Positions 1 through 10,533 of a stretch of 55,699 nt of DNA are shown here, piece by piece. Origin of the DNA: Fragilaria crotonensis (Eukaryota; Bacillariophyta; Fragilariophyceae; Fragilariales; Fragilariaceae); NCBI GenBank assembly GCA_022925895.1, contig JAKSYS010000404.1:1-55699 (forward strand), written 5' to 3'. Under the pieces are notes generated by a model, which did no database searches, was not told the DNA's origin, and worked only from the letters and a program-made list of their open reading frames with translations. Numbering within the stretch: the first letter of the stretch is position 1; every line of letters starts with the position of its first letter. The position numbers and the translations under genes were made by a program.

Positions 1-1469
1 GTGAGAATTCAGGCGTTTGTTCTCACACAGAATTCGGAACAAGAGCACTTGATGTATGTGCTCATGGCAACAAACCGAACCTCGACAACACGCATTGCAA
101 GTGCGTCAGCTGGTGCAGGTGACAGTGCTACAGTACAGTCCTGGTTCCAAATCTTTTGACCAAGATTCAACGGTACGCAGTACAGTACTCGAAGCCTCGG
201 AGCTCGGAGTATATAATGTCCGGATGGGAAACTGGAGTAAGTGTATGTCAGTATTCTGCATTCTGGATATATGTTATGATCTATGTGAATCGTTTAGCGT
301 TTTAGGAATGACAGAGCTGTTCCTTACAAGGTCCGTTTTGCCTGCCAAGGCCCAATTACGTGCTGGACGTGTTTTAGATGAAGGGGAATAATAATTTCAC
401 CTTTTAATCACCAATGGAGTATTCTATATATGACATCCTTTCTCACATTTGAGCACACTTTTCCTTCCATAACGAAAGATCACCTACTCTGGAGACTGCC
501 GTACTGGGAGAACTGTTTTGTGCCAGTACTAACTAGTACCTAAATTCCTTTACAGCCTCTTTTGACTATGTTGATTACTTGAACATCTATTTTTTACTGA
601 AACACCCGCAATTGCCAGCTCCATCCTCCCCCAATGATGGATTCATACTTCAAAACATACCAATTAAAAATGACAAATGGTATGCATGGTCTCACCGTGG
701 CTGATGGTCCTTCACCTCATCATTTTACCATCAATGCCTTCAATATACACTCAACGTGCCTTTCTCCTTGCAAATACCATCAGGCATAACGGTAGGTCCT
801 CATAACTTTCTCTTGGACTTTCCAGCTCCTAATCAGATGTTGCCAAGGACATTTTGTTCGGTTCCATGTGTAAGCCACAAGCAACAACAGTATTCAATGC
901 AACATATACTACACAGTATTGTAGCCATCCCAAGAAATTCACTGCAATCATGTGACTTGTCAGCATCCACTCAGTCTTGGAACGTGTCAGGTTGTATGCA
1001 GTTGATGATTGTATCACAACTTGAGAGCCACCATAGCTAAGCTCAAACTCATCTACTTACTGTGAAACAACCAATCAATGTCATTGGCACTTAACATTTC
1101 AACCTCCCCTTGCTGGCTTCTAATTGCGCTGACAGACCAAAATTTATCCAACAATGTAGTTCTGTCATGAAGCAGATAAGGTTCCTTGTTGTGAGACCCT
1201 CCATGGTACGGCGGCTCATCCGTAAACATCGGAACTTGAACATTCCAATTTCTGAACTAAATTGTTAAAGGATCAGTTGATGATGACATTTGATGGTGAA
1301 ATTTAGAATGTCATCCTAGTATGTGGCGGTATACTGGCACTATGATTCATTGCGATGCTTTTCGAGGAGCACCTGGAATAATCCAAGGCACCTCTGCTTA
1401 CCTCACTGCTCGTGAGGTCAAGGATTTCTTTTCAACATTGTGTTGTATGATAAAAACAAGTTCAATGAC
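1..1469. other. Stretch without a supported gene
   Basis: Only short open frames are present, and none gives a recognisable domain. A minus-strand reading at about 829-1017 looks protein-like (it contains a TSHMIAVNFLGW segment) but is interrupted on both sides, and it may be decayed transposon sequence continuous with the region to its right. Short GTAC-rich palindromic stretches occur near 195-215 and 535-545. No promoter, RNA gene or repeat boundary can be assigned. Confidence 0.4.
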
Positions 1470-3443
1470 AACCATGATGTGCGGATATCAAGCTAGTACT
1501 GTACCACCCAAAAACAAGGTAGCTAGCTGTTTGGCACCATATGGATACTAGTAGTACAGCAGTACCAGGAGTACTGATTACACAAACAACCCATCGTTTG
1601 GATTTTAGTTCAACAATTCCTGACCAGGTGTCATTGCTCAAGAACCTGATCCTTGCGTAAGTCAACCATGATGGCAAATCCAATCGTAAATCTGATTGTC
1701 AGATTCTTGATAAGTCAGATTGATGAGCAGGATGGCAGTGAAAATTGGTCACGCACATATTCGGTACAGAAACGGATGTGCAGGCCAAATGTGGTCCACA
1801 TGAATTCCATTAATGGTGGTGGCAGATGCATCAACTGTACATTGGTCGTGGTTTCCAAATGAATATGCATGTAACAACATGTTTGTCTCATGGAAGAACA
1901 CTCCAAATGTTGCAATTGCCGGTTGATATAAAAATCAATGTAGCGTGGACAGTTGACAGGAGTGACACTCACTGCCGTGTTGGCTTCTCCCCATATTCAT
2001 GAATGTACCTCAGCAATCATAAGAGAATACAAGAAACGTTGTGCCGCTTGCTATTTGTACAGAGCACCCGTGTTGTTCTTGAGCTCTGCGACCTGGTTTT
2101 TTGCCACTGGAATCAACAATGACTCCTGGCGTTGTGCACAATAATTGATTGGGGCACCAAAATGTTTAATGTCATTCAAGATGTGCTTCAACTCTTGAAA
2201 ATTTGGAAATTTCCATGTCTTATTCTAAGACAAGGGAATGTCCTTTTTGCACATTTCCATAAGTTTGCTAATAGTGTCGGCGACTCAAAGCATCGATTCG
2301 GCATGAGGATGTTCTGCTGATTGGGGCATCAAAACATTCCATGTCGTTCATGATGTGCTTCAACTCATGAAATTTTGGAAATTTCCATATTTCCATCAGT
2401 TTGCTGATAGCGTCGGCAACTCGAAGTGCTGATTTGGCATGATGTTTTGCTGGCCAATAGGTGGATTTGTTGAGCCGGTTTCAAAGCACAACAATGCGTC
2501 AAACAAACTGATAACCCTGTGTCAAATTGTACAATCCTTTTGTTGGAGTGCTTTGGATAAAATAATCCACCCTTCATCATATTGGCAAAGTATTACAAAC
2601 AAGAATACCAATCCCACATGTTCAGCAGCAGAAGATTTTGTCAAGTTGGTAATCCCGTTGCTGAATTTTGCAGGAGGGTAAGCTTTGTGTTACATCTGGC
2701 GGTGCAAACAGTGAAAATGAACGTCCAGCGCGTCAAAGGCTGCCTTTTTGTGGGCCGGCACATTTTTGAGAACCAGGAATGTGACCTCCTTGTTTTCAAA
2801 TAAGAAGCCTTATCAAAATGCATGAAGGCTTTCCACCGGGGTAGTACCAAAAATGCCACAAACAGGATCAGCCATTGGAACATAATAAAAACCATTATTG
2901 AGACAATGTTGTGAACACGGCGTACGCACTTTCTATCTGGGTTATGGGAGATGTGTGCCATGTCTGCAGCAACCAAAAATGTACACACAAAATGTGGATT
3001 ATCCAACTCTTCTGCTGTGACATTGCACGCACAACAGTGGCGTTGTATTCCTGTTGTTGTGTGCGAGCCACAACTTCCCCAAAGGGAATTGCCTTCCTGC
3101 ACATCCTGTATCACAAAGCGTATACATGTTATAACGTCAATGCAGATGGCACTATTGGAACCAAGAGGAAGCATAACAATGCATAATTGTGGTTCCAAGA
3201 TGGTGAAGGAATGCAATACAGCATACATTTCTGCATGGCAATTGCGATTATTGTTCCCCTGGATTTGGGTTTGGTTTTGAATTGATGATGTCTTTTGTTT
3301 TTGGCAAGAAGCCATGATAGCCCAAGGCCTGAATTGTATGACAACATGTTGAAAATTGCTGGTGTAAACATACATGGCTTGAAGAAAGAAAAGCGATCAT
3401 TGACGGTTACACTTGTGCGGTCAATCCATTGGATAATTGGCAC
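1470..3443 (-). pseudogene. Degenerate transposon-type ORF (family unresolved)
   Basis: Minus-strand readings in several frames give a discontinuous protein. The clearest part (about 2641-3443) contains FVIQDVQEGNS, GSHTTTGIQRHCCAC (a Cys/His cluster), DNPHFVCTF and, after a frame change, EVTFLVLKNVPAHKKAAFDA (about 2700-2790). Further left, GAPINYCAQ and an AKNQ/RRAQK-like stretch (about 2080-2160) continue the same protein. I recall proteins with this motif order as recurrent transposon-like ORFs in diatom genomes, but I cannot name the superfamily. Stops and frame changes throughout make it a pseudogene. It is followed on the right by copia debris, in keeping with a transposon-rich zone. 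The 3444-4045 interval beyond it holds no supported gene. Confidence 0.5.
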
Positions 3444-4045
3444 AAATAATTGACTTTCAGGATTGGTGATCAGGCATTTATATGCATCCTGTTACACTTG
3501 ACCAGAAATGACATCACCAATTTCATCTTTTGGCAATGCGTATGGCAGCAAGGGATTCCTTGGATCAATGAACAAGTTGTCAGCAGTCATCAGTTATTAA
3601 AAACACATACAAAAATACAGAGTAGAATCAAATGATGAAGCAGCATTTTTGTACGAAGGTGTGCTACCTATAGCTATCTGTACACACTGAAATAGAGTTT
3701 TCGGAAGTGGGGTGACTTTTACGTTATAATCCAGGTACAACATCTGTCAATCGCAAAACTCCGAAAGCCGATCAGAATAAAGAAAACATCACATCACAAA
3801 GCCCAGTATTTAGGAGTACTTGGCATTGTTGATAGCGGTGACAAACCAATAAATAGGTTTTATTTGTTAGAAACTGTGCAGGTGACACTGCAGTCTGGTA
3901 TACACAGCACTGTCTTGGCACCAGGTGCGCCAAAAGCTGGTGGATCATCATGCTTTCCCAAATTTGAGCGGTTGCTGGTACTTGGATACAATGTTCTTGA
4001 AGACGCAATCTGTGAGGGGGTACTTGGCAGCACAGGTATTCACAA

Positions 4046-4930
4046 ATGGTTGAGGGAGCAATCATCTTTAGAACCCAACAAAGAGCAAGCAAGGGAATGG
4101 CTGGCCCGTTTGCTCAGATTCCATTTATCCAGCAGGAGGTGGGAATCCCCCAAACAATTGTGACTGACGACGCACCAGAAGAGGTCCATGGGGAATTCGG
4201 GAAGATCTGTTGGCAGTTTTGCATCAAGCAAGAACAAACTGTTCCCTACAGCCCTTGGTCAAACCTTGCGGAGTCAGCAATTCTTCAGGAGTTGAAATTT
4301 GGAATCCGAAGGGCCTTGCGGTGTTCTTAGGCGCCAAGAAGGCTGTGGTGCCATTGTGGAAAGTGGGTTGCAGCAATAAGCAGACTGACTACATTGGGCA
4401 TGCCCCAACTTCAAGATGTCTTCCCTGATGAAGACGTGCTGGGGTCCACACCAGATACATCCCAGTATGCCCAATATCATTGGCATGAGCCAGTCTTGTA
4501 TTGGGACCTGGTGGGCAACTTTCTGCATGAGGAGCAGAAGTTGCTTGGCACTAGATGGATTGGGGTTGCTGAGGTCTCAACAGACTTGATGGCCTGTTAC
4601 ATCCTGACCAAAACTGGAAAAGTTCTTGTACGGAAGTCAGTCTGCACATTGAGCTAAGATGACCTTGCCAACCGAGATATGAAGCTCTGGCTGACTAATT
4701 GATTTGGACGAAGGCGTAAGCTCCAAAATTGGGGATGGAATCAAAGCTAATGACACTGACCCAGAACTGATGGACTCCATGCCGGAGGTTCCTGAAGATG
4801 ACTTCAATGATGAAAATGAAAGCAGTTTGGAGACAGGGGACTCTGATGCAGGTGAACCTGAAGATTTTACCCCTGAGTCCTACAATGGCGGTCTCAACGG
4901 TCTGTTGTCTTTTGCTACTTTGCCAAACAA
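4046..4930 (+). pseudogene. Ty1/copia pol fragment (integrase to linker region)
   Basis: A plus-strand remnant of a copia polyprotein. The reading at about 4046-4330 carries an integrase core segment with TIVTDDAPEE, where the D lies at the second catalytic aspartate position, followed by PYSPWSNLAESAI, which holds the catalytic glutamate. After a frame change, 4394-4657 gives LGSTPDTSQYAQYHWHEP and GRWIGVAEVSTD-like text typical of the region between integrase and reverse transcriptase, and 4704-4930 gives an acidic linker ending near RYSIEKHDIS. Gag, protease, reverse transcriptase and LTRs are absent. The fragment stops where an oppositely oriented copia element begins (about 4935), so one probably truncated the other. 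Internal stops show it cannot be translated as one protein. Confidence 0.8.
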
Positions 4931-4937
4931 CAGGTAC

Positions 4938-6327
4938 TCAATTGAGAAACACGATATATCTCGTATGCGAGCGCCGAGTCTTTTTGTCTGTTGCAGCACC
5001 ATGTGATGCATCGACAAATGCAGTCATAATCAAACTCCTACCTCGTGGTAGTACGGGCATCCGATGTGGCATTGTCTCTTCAGCATTGATATACAAAAAT
5101 TCAACAAAATCCTCCTTGTGCATTCGGAAACTGTCATAATCCATATTTGTCAATTCCGGCAACAAGTATAACGTCAGCCAGCTTGGGGTGCTTCCTCAAG
5201 TAGGCAAATATGGGAAGTAACTGCTCCAAGTGGCCTTCACTTGGAGTTGCTTGGTTTTGCAATAACAGCGAAACTTTGAGCATATCGACTCTTCCAATCT
5301 CAGTTGCCCATCGCAGCACAGCAATCAATTCCTGAAAGAATGTCACATCATCACCTGACACCAACTCCTCTGTTACATTGTATTCCGGTGTGTAAGAATT
5401 GTTCATCGGCGTGTCGACATTATGTGTTGGGAGTGCAATAGCCTTCTCGACATTCTTGACGGCTGCCTTGACGTAATCCTGGCTGATTATTGTCCAACAA
5501 GTCATTCCGTTGATCGCCTTTGATTTCAACCGTGCTCTGTAGTATTCTAGAGCCTCAATCTTGTCATTCTTTAGTTTAAATGTGACTTGTATCTCCTCCA
5601 GTATTTGTCGTGCATCACACTAAATAGCCAAGATATTGTCCACATACATCAGGACATATTCAAAGCAAGTGCTGCTCACCACCACCCTTAGTTGCAGCCC
5701 GCAGCCAGACATCAGGATCCGCCATAGATGATTAAAAGCCATTCCAGACAACTTCTCAGCCATGTGGGAGCAAAAACTGAAACTCGCCAATTTGAGGCCT
5801 TAGAGTGCCTTGACGACAAGGGATGTCTTTCCTTCCTCGGTCCCAAATTTGGGTCCCGCAATCATCCAACATTTCTCCTTGTTTGGAGCTCAACGTAATG
5901 CATTCTGCGCATCTGCTCCCAGTACGTCAAGCTTGTTCAACGCTGCAATCAACAACAATATTCGCACCGAGTCACGAGATACCACGGTACTACTATAGGT
6001 GACAGAGGCTGGCGCACCGGTTTTGTGCCCGTCAGCGCAGTATCTCGCTTTGCGTCTGAAGTTTTCTCCAAGCTTGACGTCAAATACAAGATGTCCCGTC
6101 ATTTGCGTGTATCCGACGACCGTGTTCGGATCACCATCAAATTCTTCAAATTCTACTCGCACGTTCTTCATTTCCATTCTTGTAGCATCCATCCAAAGGG
6201 TGTTTCCCGCTTCTCGGTCAATCTCGAATGCTTCTTGAATGTTCTTGGGAATGCGAATGCCATACTTGTGGGTTTGAGACCAATAGTCCGTCTTCACCTT
6301 TTGGAGTATCCTGCTCTGCTTTTTCAA
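4938..6327 (-). pseudogene. Copia reverse transcriptase and partial RNase H
   Basis: The segment at 5890-6327 shows the start of the reverse transcriptase palm: TLWMDATRMEMKNV, GHLVFDVKLGENFRRKAR, then VVSRDSVRILLLIAALNKLD and GADAQNA. A disrupted stretch of about 360 bp (5530-5889) should hold the YVDD box but is unreadable. The segment at 5134-5529 resumes with SQDYVKAAVKNVEKAI, LRWATEIGRVDMLKVSLL and a PSEGHLEQLLPIFAYLRKHP thumb/connection region. Positions 4938-5165 begin RNase H with FVDASHGAATDKKTRRSH and stop there. The loss of the catalytic box and the truncated RNase H make it inactive. Confidence 0.8.
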
Positions 6328-6574
6328 GACAAAAGGAACCCACCTTGCGAAAGCTGGTGGTTGGTTGCATATATAGCAAGCTTGACAGGGTAAGATTCCT
6401 TCAGTTCCTTAAGCTCAATCCAGTCAGCAGAGCCAACTTTCTATTCGACAAATAACTGCCATCCTCTGGTGGTGTTTTCTTCCTCTTGCTTCACACCATA
6501 CAAGTTCATATAAGTCCCCTTGGATTGAGGAATGGCGTCGGGTAGAATTCGATGATCAATGATCTCGCTCATCA

Positions 6575-7060
6575 TCATTTGTATGTGCAGTCGTAGAACT
6601 CGAAGTCTAGTAGATACTTTGAGACATCGGGTGTTTCCCCCGTAATTATTTCAATGGGCGTGTGTCCGTCTGCATAGTTGGAGAGGTTTGCACAAACGTT
6701 GTCAATTTCACAAACCCAAATGAACCCATAATCCCAAAGTCTGAGTGGCACATTCTTTTTGAGCACTATACGATACCAACCTTTCTTTACTTCGTGTATA
6801 GCCTGTTCGGCAGGGTTCTCGTTTGGCCTCCGAGGTCCCGAAACATGATACTTGATCTCGTACTTTCGAATTGCCTGCATGAACCTTGTTTTAGGACCAG
6901 TCTGTACGGCAGCTCCATCAAATGTCAAGTGTTCTGGTGCCCCAAAATCCCTCACAAATTGTGTGAGTGTATCACCCACATGGTCACCGTCCAACTCCCG
7001 CACTTGTGTGAGTAATTTTGAATCCCAATGTTGCTCTGCAGAGACCGGACCTTCCCGCAT
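6575..7060 (-). pseudogene. Copia integrase core (element at 4.9-9.6 kb)
   Basis: The 161-residue open segment carries LTQFVRDFGAPEHLTFDGAA, with the second catalytic aspartate in TFDGA, and NENPAEQAIHEVKKGWYRIV, with the catalytic glutamate in AEQAIHE, so two of the three DDE residues are visible. The third lies upstream in a different frame. It continues with RLWDYGFIWVCEI and HTPIEIITGETPDVSKYLLD, the usual copia integrase C-terminal text. This enzyme would insert the cDNA copy into the host chromosome. It is interrupted on both sides. Confidence 0.8.
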
Positions 7061-7317
7061 GCTGTGTCAGTAGTGAACTTTCCATTTAAACGCTTTACTC
7101 CAAATATTCTGTCAGCACAATACCTCCTGCTGAGTGGAAGGATTGCTGTCCTCACCCCTTGTTGTGTTGTACCCCTAAGAGTTCGTTGTGCACAAATCGG
7201 GCCAATTCCAAACCTCGTCTCGCGATCAACTCAGCAGCAGATGCTTTGACATGGCGTTCATCACTAATGAATGTGCGACGGGCTGGAGTGTCGACGTGCT
7301 TGTTCTCGGTTTTTTGT

Positions 7318-8168
7318 TCATGCGTTCCGCCATGAGTACAAGAGACGGGTTAATCTCCTCATGGAGTAACGCTTGATCGGAATTTGGATCCGAGTGTTCA
7401 AATGATGCTCAACAGCAGATTGACATGAATGGTATCGTCGTTTCCATAATGATGTCTTCCCGCCTTGCCCCGTTTCTTGGACCATGACGATTTCAATTGG
7501 CTTCCAAGGTTGCGAGCTGGTGACCTGTACGTGCTCGCAGTCGCGGAGTTCATCAGGAGTTGGTACGCGAGTGCGAAAGCCCACTTTCACACCAAAGGTG
7601 CGCAACGGGATAGAAATGGCGGGATGCACTTCAATTGACAACGTATGGGCTGGATTGTAGGGGTTGTCCCAGAAAGAGATACCATAAGCCCGTAACTGAT
7701 TTGGATTAATGAGTGAGTGGTCAAGTCGCTCGCCGTAATAGAGTGATTCGTGGAAAACGAGGATGAACGTGCGTCCTGACTCCACATCATTGTAGGCGGT
7801 GGCTCCCGTAACGATCGGCACATTCTCAAGTGGCTGAATGGAGGTTTCATACGCATAGCCATCGGCAGTCCAAAAACTGGAATTGAGGACAATGAAGTTC
7901 TTTCCCAACACATATCAGCATCAGTATCGCATTCATTGTCTGCTGTTGTGTTCATTGGTGGGTTGGTCCACTGCTGCATACTTGATGCCGATGATGTACA
8001 TACGTGCCGTTTGGAAACGACAGCCACAGTCCACCGGGCACTCCTATTGTTGGCTTGTTCATTGCGTCCGCCAATGATTAAGTTGTTGGTTGTGAGTTTG
8101 GGGACCTGTGAACGATTGGAGACCAACACTGTATCAGTCGGTGGCAAATCCCCACTACCAGTGATCAA
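7318..8168 (-). pseudogene. Copia protease region (element at 4.9-9.6 kb)
   Basis: The minus-strand reading contains NECDTDADMC followed, after a one-base frame change, by GKNFIVLNSSF. This corresponds to the copia aspartic protease active-site loop, with DTDA where DSHA or DTGA is usual. Downstream come ENVPIVTGATAY, ESLYYGERLDHSLINPNQ and FWDNPYNPAHTLSIEV, segments I know from diatom copia polyproteins. The altered catalytic triplet and the frame break suggest an inactive protease. The reading continues toward the integrase domain. Confidence 0.7.
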
Positions 8169-8476
8169 CCCCTGTAGTTCCTGGATTTGTGAGCATAACC
8201 CTTGAATCTCACTATGCCGTGAACCATTTGTACCGTTCCGCTTGTTGTAGCTATGCGGTACGTTCTCGCTTCAAAGTGTCTTGATCTTCTTGTTTCATCT
8301 TTTCATATATGTGAATATGTGCCTTGGAAAGTTAAAGGACGCGTGATATTTGATTTGTGTGCCATCCATAAGCGTTATCATGCAACTATCGTTTCATGTC
8401 TTTGTCACTCCAAGGCCACCACGCCCGCCATGTCGCCCCCCCACGTCCGCCTCGTCCAAAACCACCACGACCACAC

Positions 8477-9606
8477 CTACCACCACGCACCTCCTCGTCC
8501 ACCAGAAGATACTTCATTTACGTGTCGTCGCGTCCGATTGTTTGCCACATTTATCTGAGGCGGATGCTTTTGATTAAACATGTTGCGGAAAAGGGCAAAG
8601 GCCTGGTCATACGTCACAGTCATGGGAGTCCTGGACAACTCAATCTCCAGTTGAGCCTTAGTCGGGACGAGGAAATCTGCCTTCATCTCGACCATAAGCA
8701 TACGAATCTTCATGGAATCGGAATGCACAATCTGACCCTCTCGTTTAGCGTATGCATTGGACCACCACATATGTGGCGGCTTTCCCCGGCAAAGAAGAGG
8801 CTTTTGATGACCTCATCTGCCTCGCGAATGTCAATCGCATGAATACCAACACCCTTTTAATGTTCAACAAGGCGCATAAAAGCATCACACCCGTCAGTTG
8901 GACGTGCCAAACCCAGTTTTTGCTTCCTCAGTATCATTCCCGGACACAAAGTTCACGAGGAACGTGTGGACATGTACAATCGATTGCATACGAATCTCCT
9001 TCTAACGGTACCATTGCGACATAATCGTCCAAGAAGTCATCGTTTGGCGTCGGATCGGGTTCGTCATTGATTCGACAAATGTACTTCAATGGGACACCGT
9101 CTTGTCCTTGGATTGAACAGATGTAATTGAGAAAGGTTGGTTTCCAATCTTCCCATTTAGTGTCTTCGTCCTCCTTGAGCTTATCAGGTTTAGCAGCCTC
9201 TGACAAGCAAGAATGTCTTGGCATCACCTGTACATTTCTCGTGAGTTTCTTTATAGCAACGTATGAGGTCGCTAACCAGATTGATGGGGAATGGAGTGCG
9301 ACTCGGATCACGCCCCAGACGTATCTTTTCACGAGTCGACTGAACAAATGCTTTGATATTCGTACGAGGAGTGCCAGGGCGTGGTAGGCGAATCTGTCCC
9401 TTCCCTGGGCTACCGTTAAATCCGAATACGTCTTGAAGTGTTCATCAAGCTCCTTGACGGTGATGTGATGTCCATGCAGGATGTAAGATATTGTCAAAGA
9501 TATTGTTGGCAATGCGTTGGGCTGGAGTCTCTTCCATGAAGAGAACTTCTTGGTCGTCAATGCCACACGCAATCATCGCATCGAGTACAGTCTTATTTTG
9601 CGCCAT
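8477..9606 (-). pseudogene. Copia gag region (element at 4.9-9.6 kb)
   Basis: The ATG at 9604-9606 opens a frame beginning MAQNKTVLDAMIACGIDDQE. This resembles the start of gag in the intact element (49803), where a short helical N-terminal segment also precedes a charged stretch. A frame change near 9530 leads to HITVKELDEHFKTYSDLTVA, and the reading continues with more breaks to a gag C-terminal part at 8477-8770. Gag would form the cytoplasmic particle that packages the RNA. At least two frame breaks make it non-functional as read. A Pro/Thr/Arg-rich stretch at about 8350-8480 is the poorly conserved gag tail. Confidence 0.65.
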
Positions 9607-10533
9607 ACCAGGTAGTACATGTCAGCCGCTGTTGGACATAATGAAAATCCGTGTCAGTTAATTGCTTGATCGTTTACGTTCGTTCGTACCACACAGGGTG
9701 GCCATATAGTCACATGACCGAAGCCAGGACAATGCAGTGCCGAAGCACGCTTCAAATCGCATGACCGAAGTCAGGAAAAAGGTGCCATAGCACATAGAGA
9801 GTACCATTGATGCTGGTTACCGCGTCTTTCAACATCGTTTCCTCACATCATTTGGGTCTGATAAACCAAATAAAAATCATTGTGATAACACTTACAAGAG
9901 GTAGCTACGGAAAGCTAGATAACAGATCAAACTTCAAAACTAAAGATTTTGCATTAGTTCCATCCACTGCATTACCATTTACTTGATTTGACTCGTTAGC
10001 ACGTGCGTCATTGTACACGCCATCAAATCAACATACCCGGATTTACTCGAGTTCGCGCGAAAAGGTTTCATGGAATGCTGGAGCAGTAGTACTTGTACGT
10101 ACGATATCATATACGACACAGCAGCTTTCGGACATACGAAAAGCATCGCTGCTGTACTAGCCGTTAACAGCTCTATCCTCCTACTATCAGTCGTATTTAA
10201 GCGAAAGGTGATGTTCAACCGTTCAACATTGTATGCTTCATGCCAGAAACAATATGTGCGTGCATGCCTCTCTGTTTTTCTGTATCCAGCTCGAAGGAAA
10301 TGTACATATCCAGAAATTCATCACACTTAGGCTTGTGGGCATTCTTCCAACGCAAAGAGTAGCGATGTCCGTAGCCGGTGAGGCACACGATTGTATGGTT
10401 GTCACTCACATTGCTACAGCGCGATCATTGACGCGATGTTCCACGATTTCGGATTGAAGCACAGGTATCGAAGAACAATTCTAACGAAGGTCTCACAATA
10501 TCAATTCCATCGAATGCGTTGATCGCCAAAACA
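9607..10533. other. Intergenic region between copia remnant and GSDH gene
   Basis: No LTR, primer-binding site or coding frame can be supported here. A TTAAGCG-type A/T stretch and the 5' flank of the next gene are present, and GTAC-rich words occur near 10077-10110. The promoter of the downstream gene should lie here, but no specific element is recognised. Confidence 0.4.

Larger units (their letters stand above)
4935..9606 (-). mobile_element. Decayed Ty1/copia retrotransposon, minus strand
   Basis: Reading from right to left, gag (ATG at 9606), protease, integrase, reverse transcriptase and the start of RNase H appear in the copia order (integrase before reverse transcriptase). The coding sequence is broken into at least eight frame segments. 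The left end lies inside RNase H (KKTRRSHTR.. motif at about 4940-5000), where it meets an opposite-strand copia fragment, so the 3' LTR is missing. No 5' LTR or primer-binding site could be recognised between 9607 and about 10000. The domain style matches the complete element at 49.2-55.7 kb, but the sequences are clearly different families. It is non-autonomous as it stands. Confidence 0.85.
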
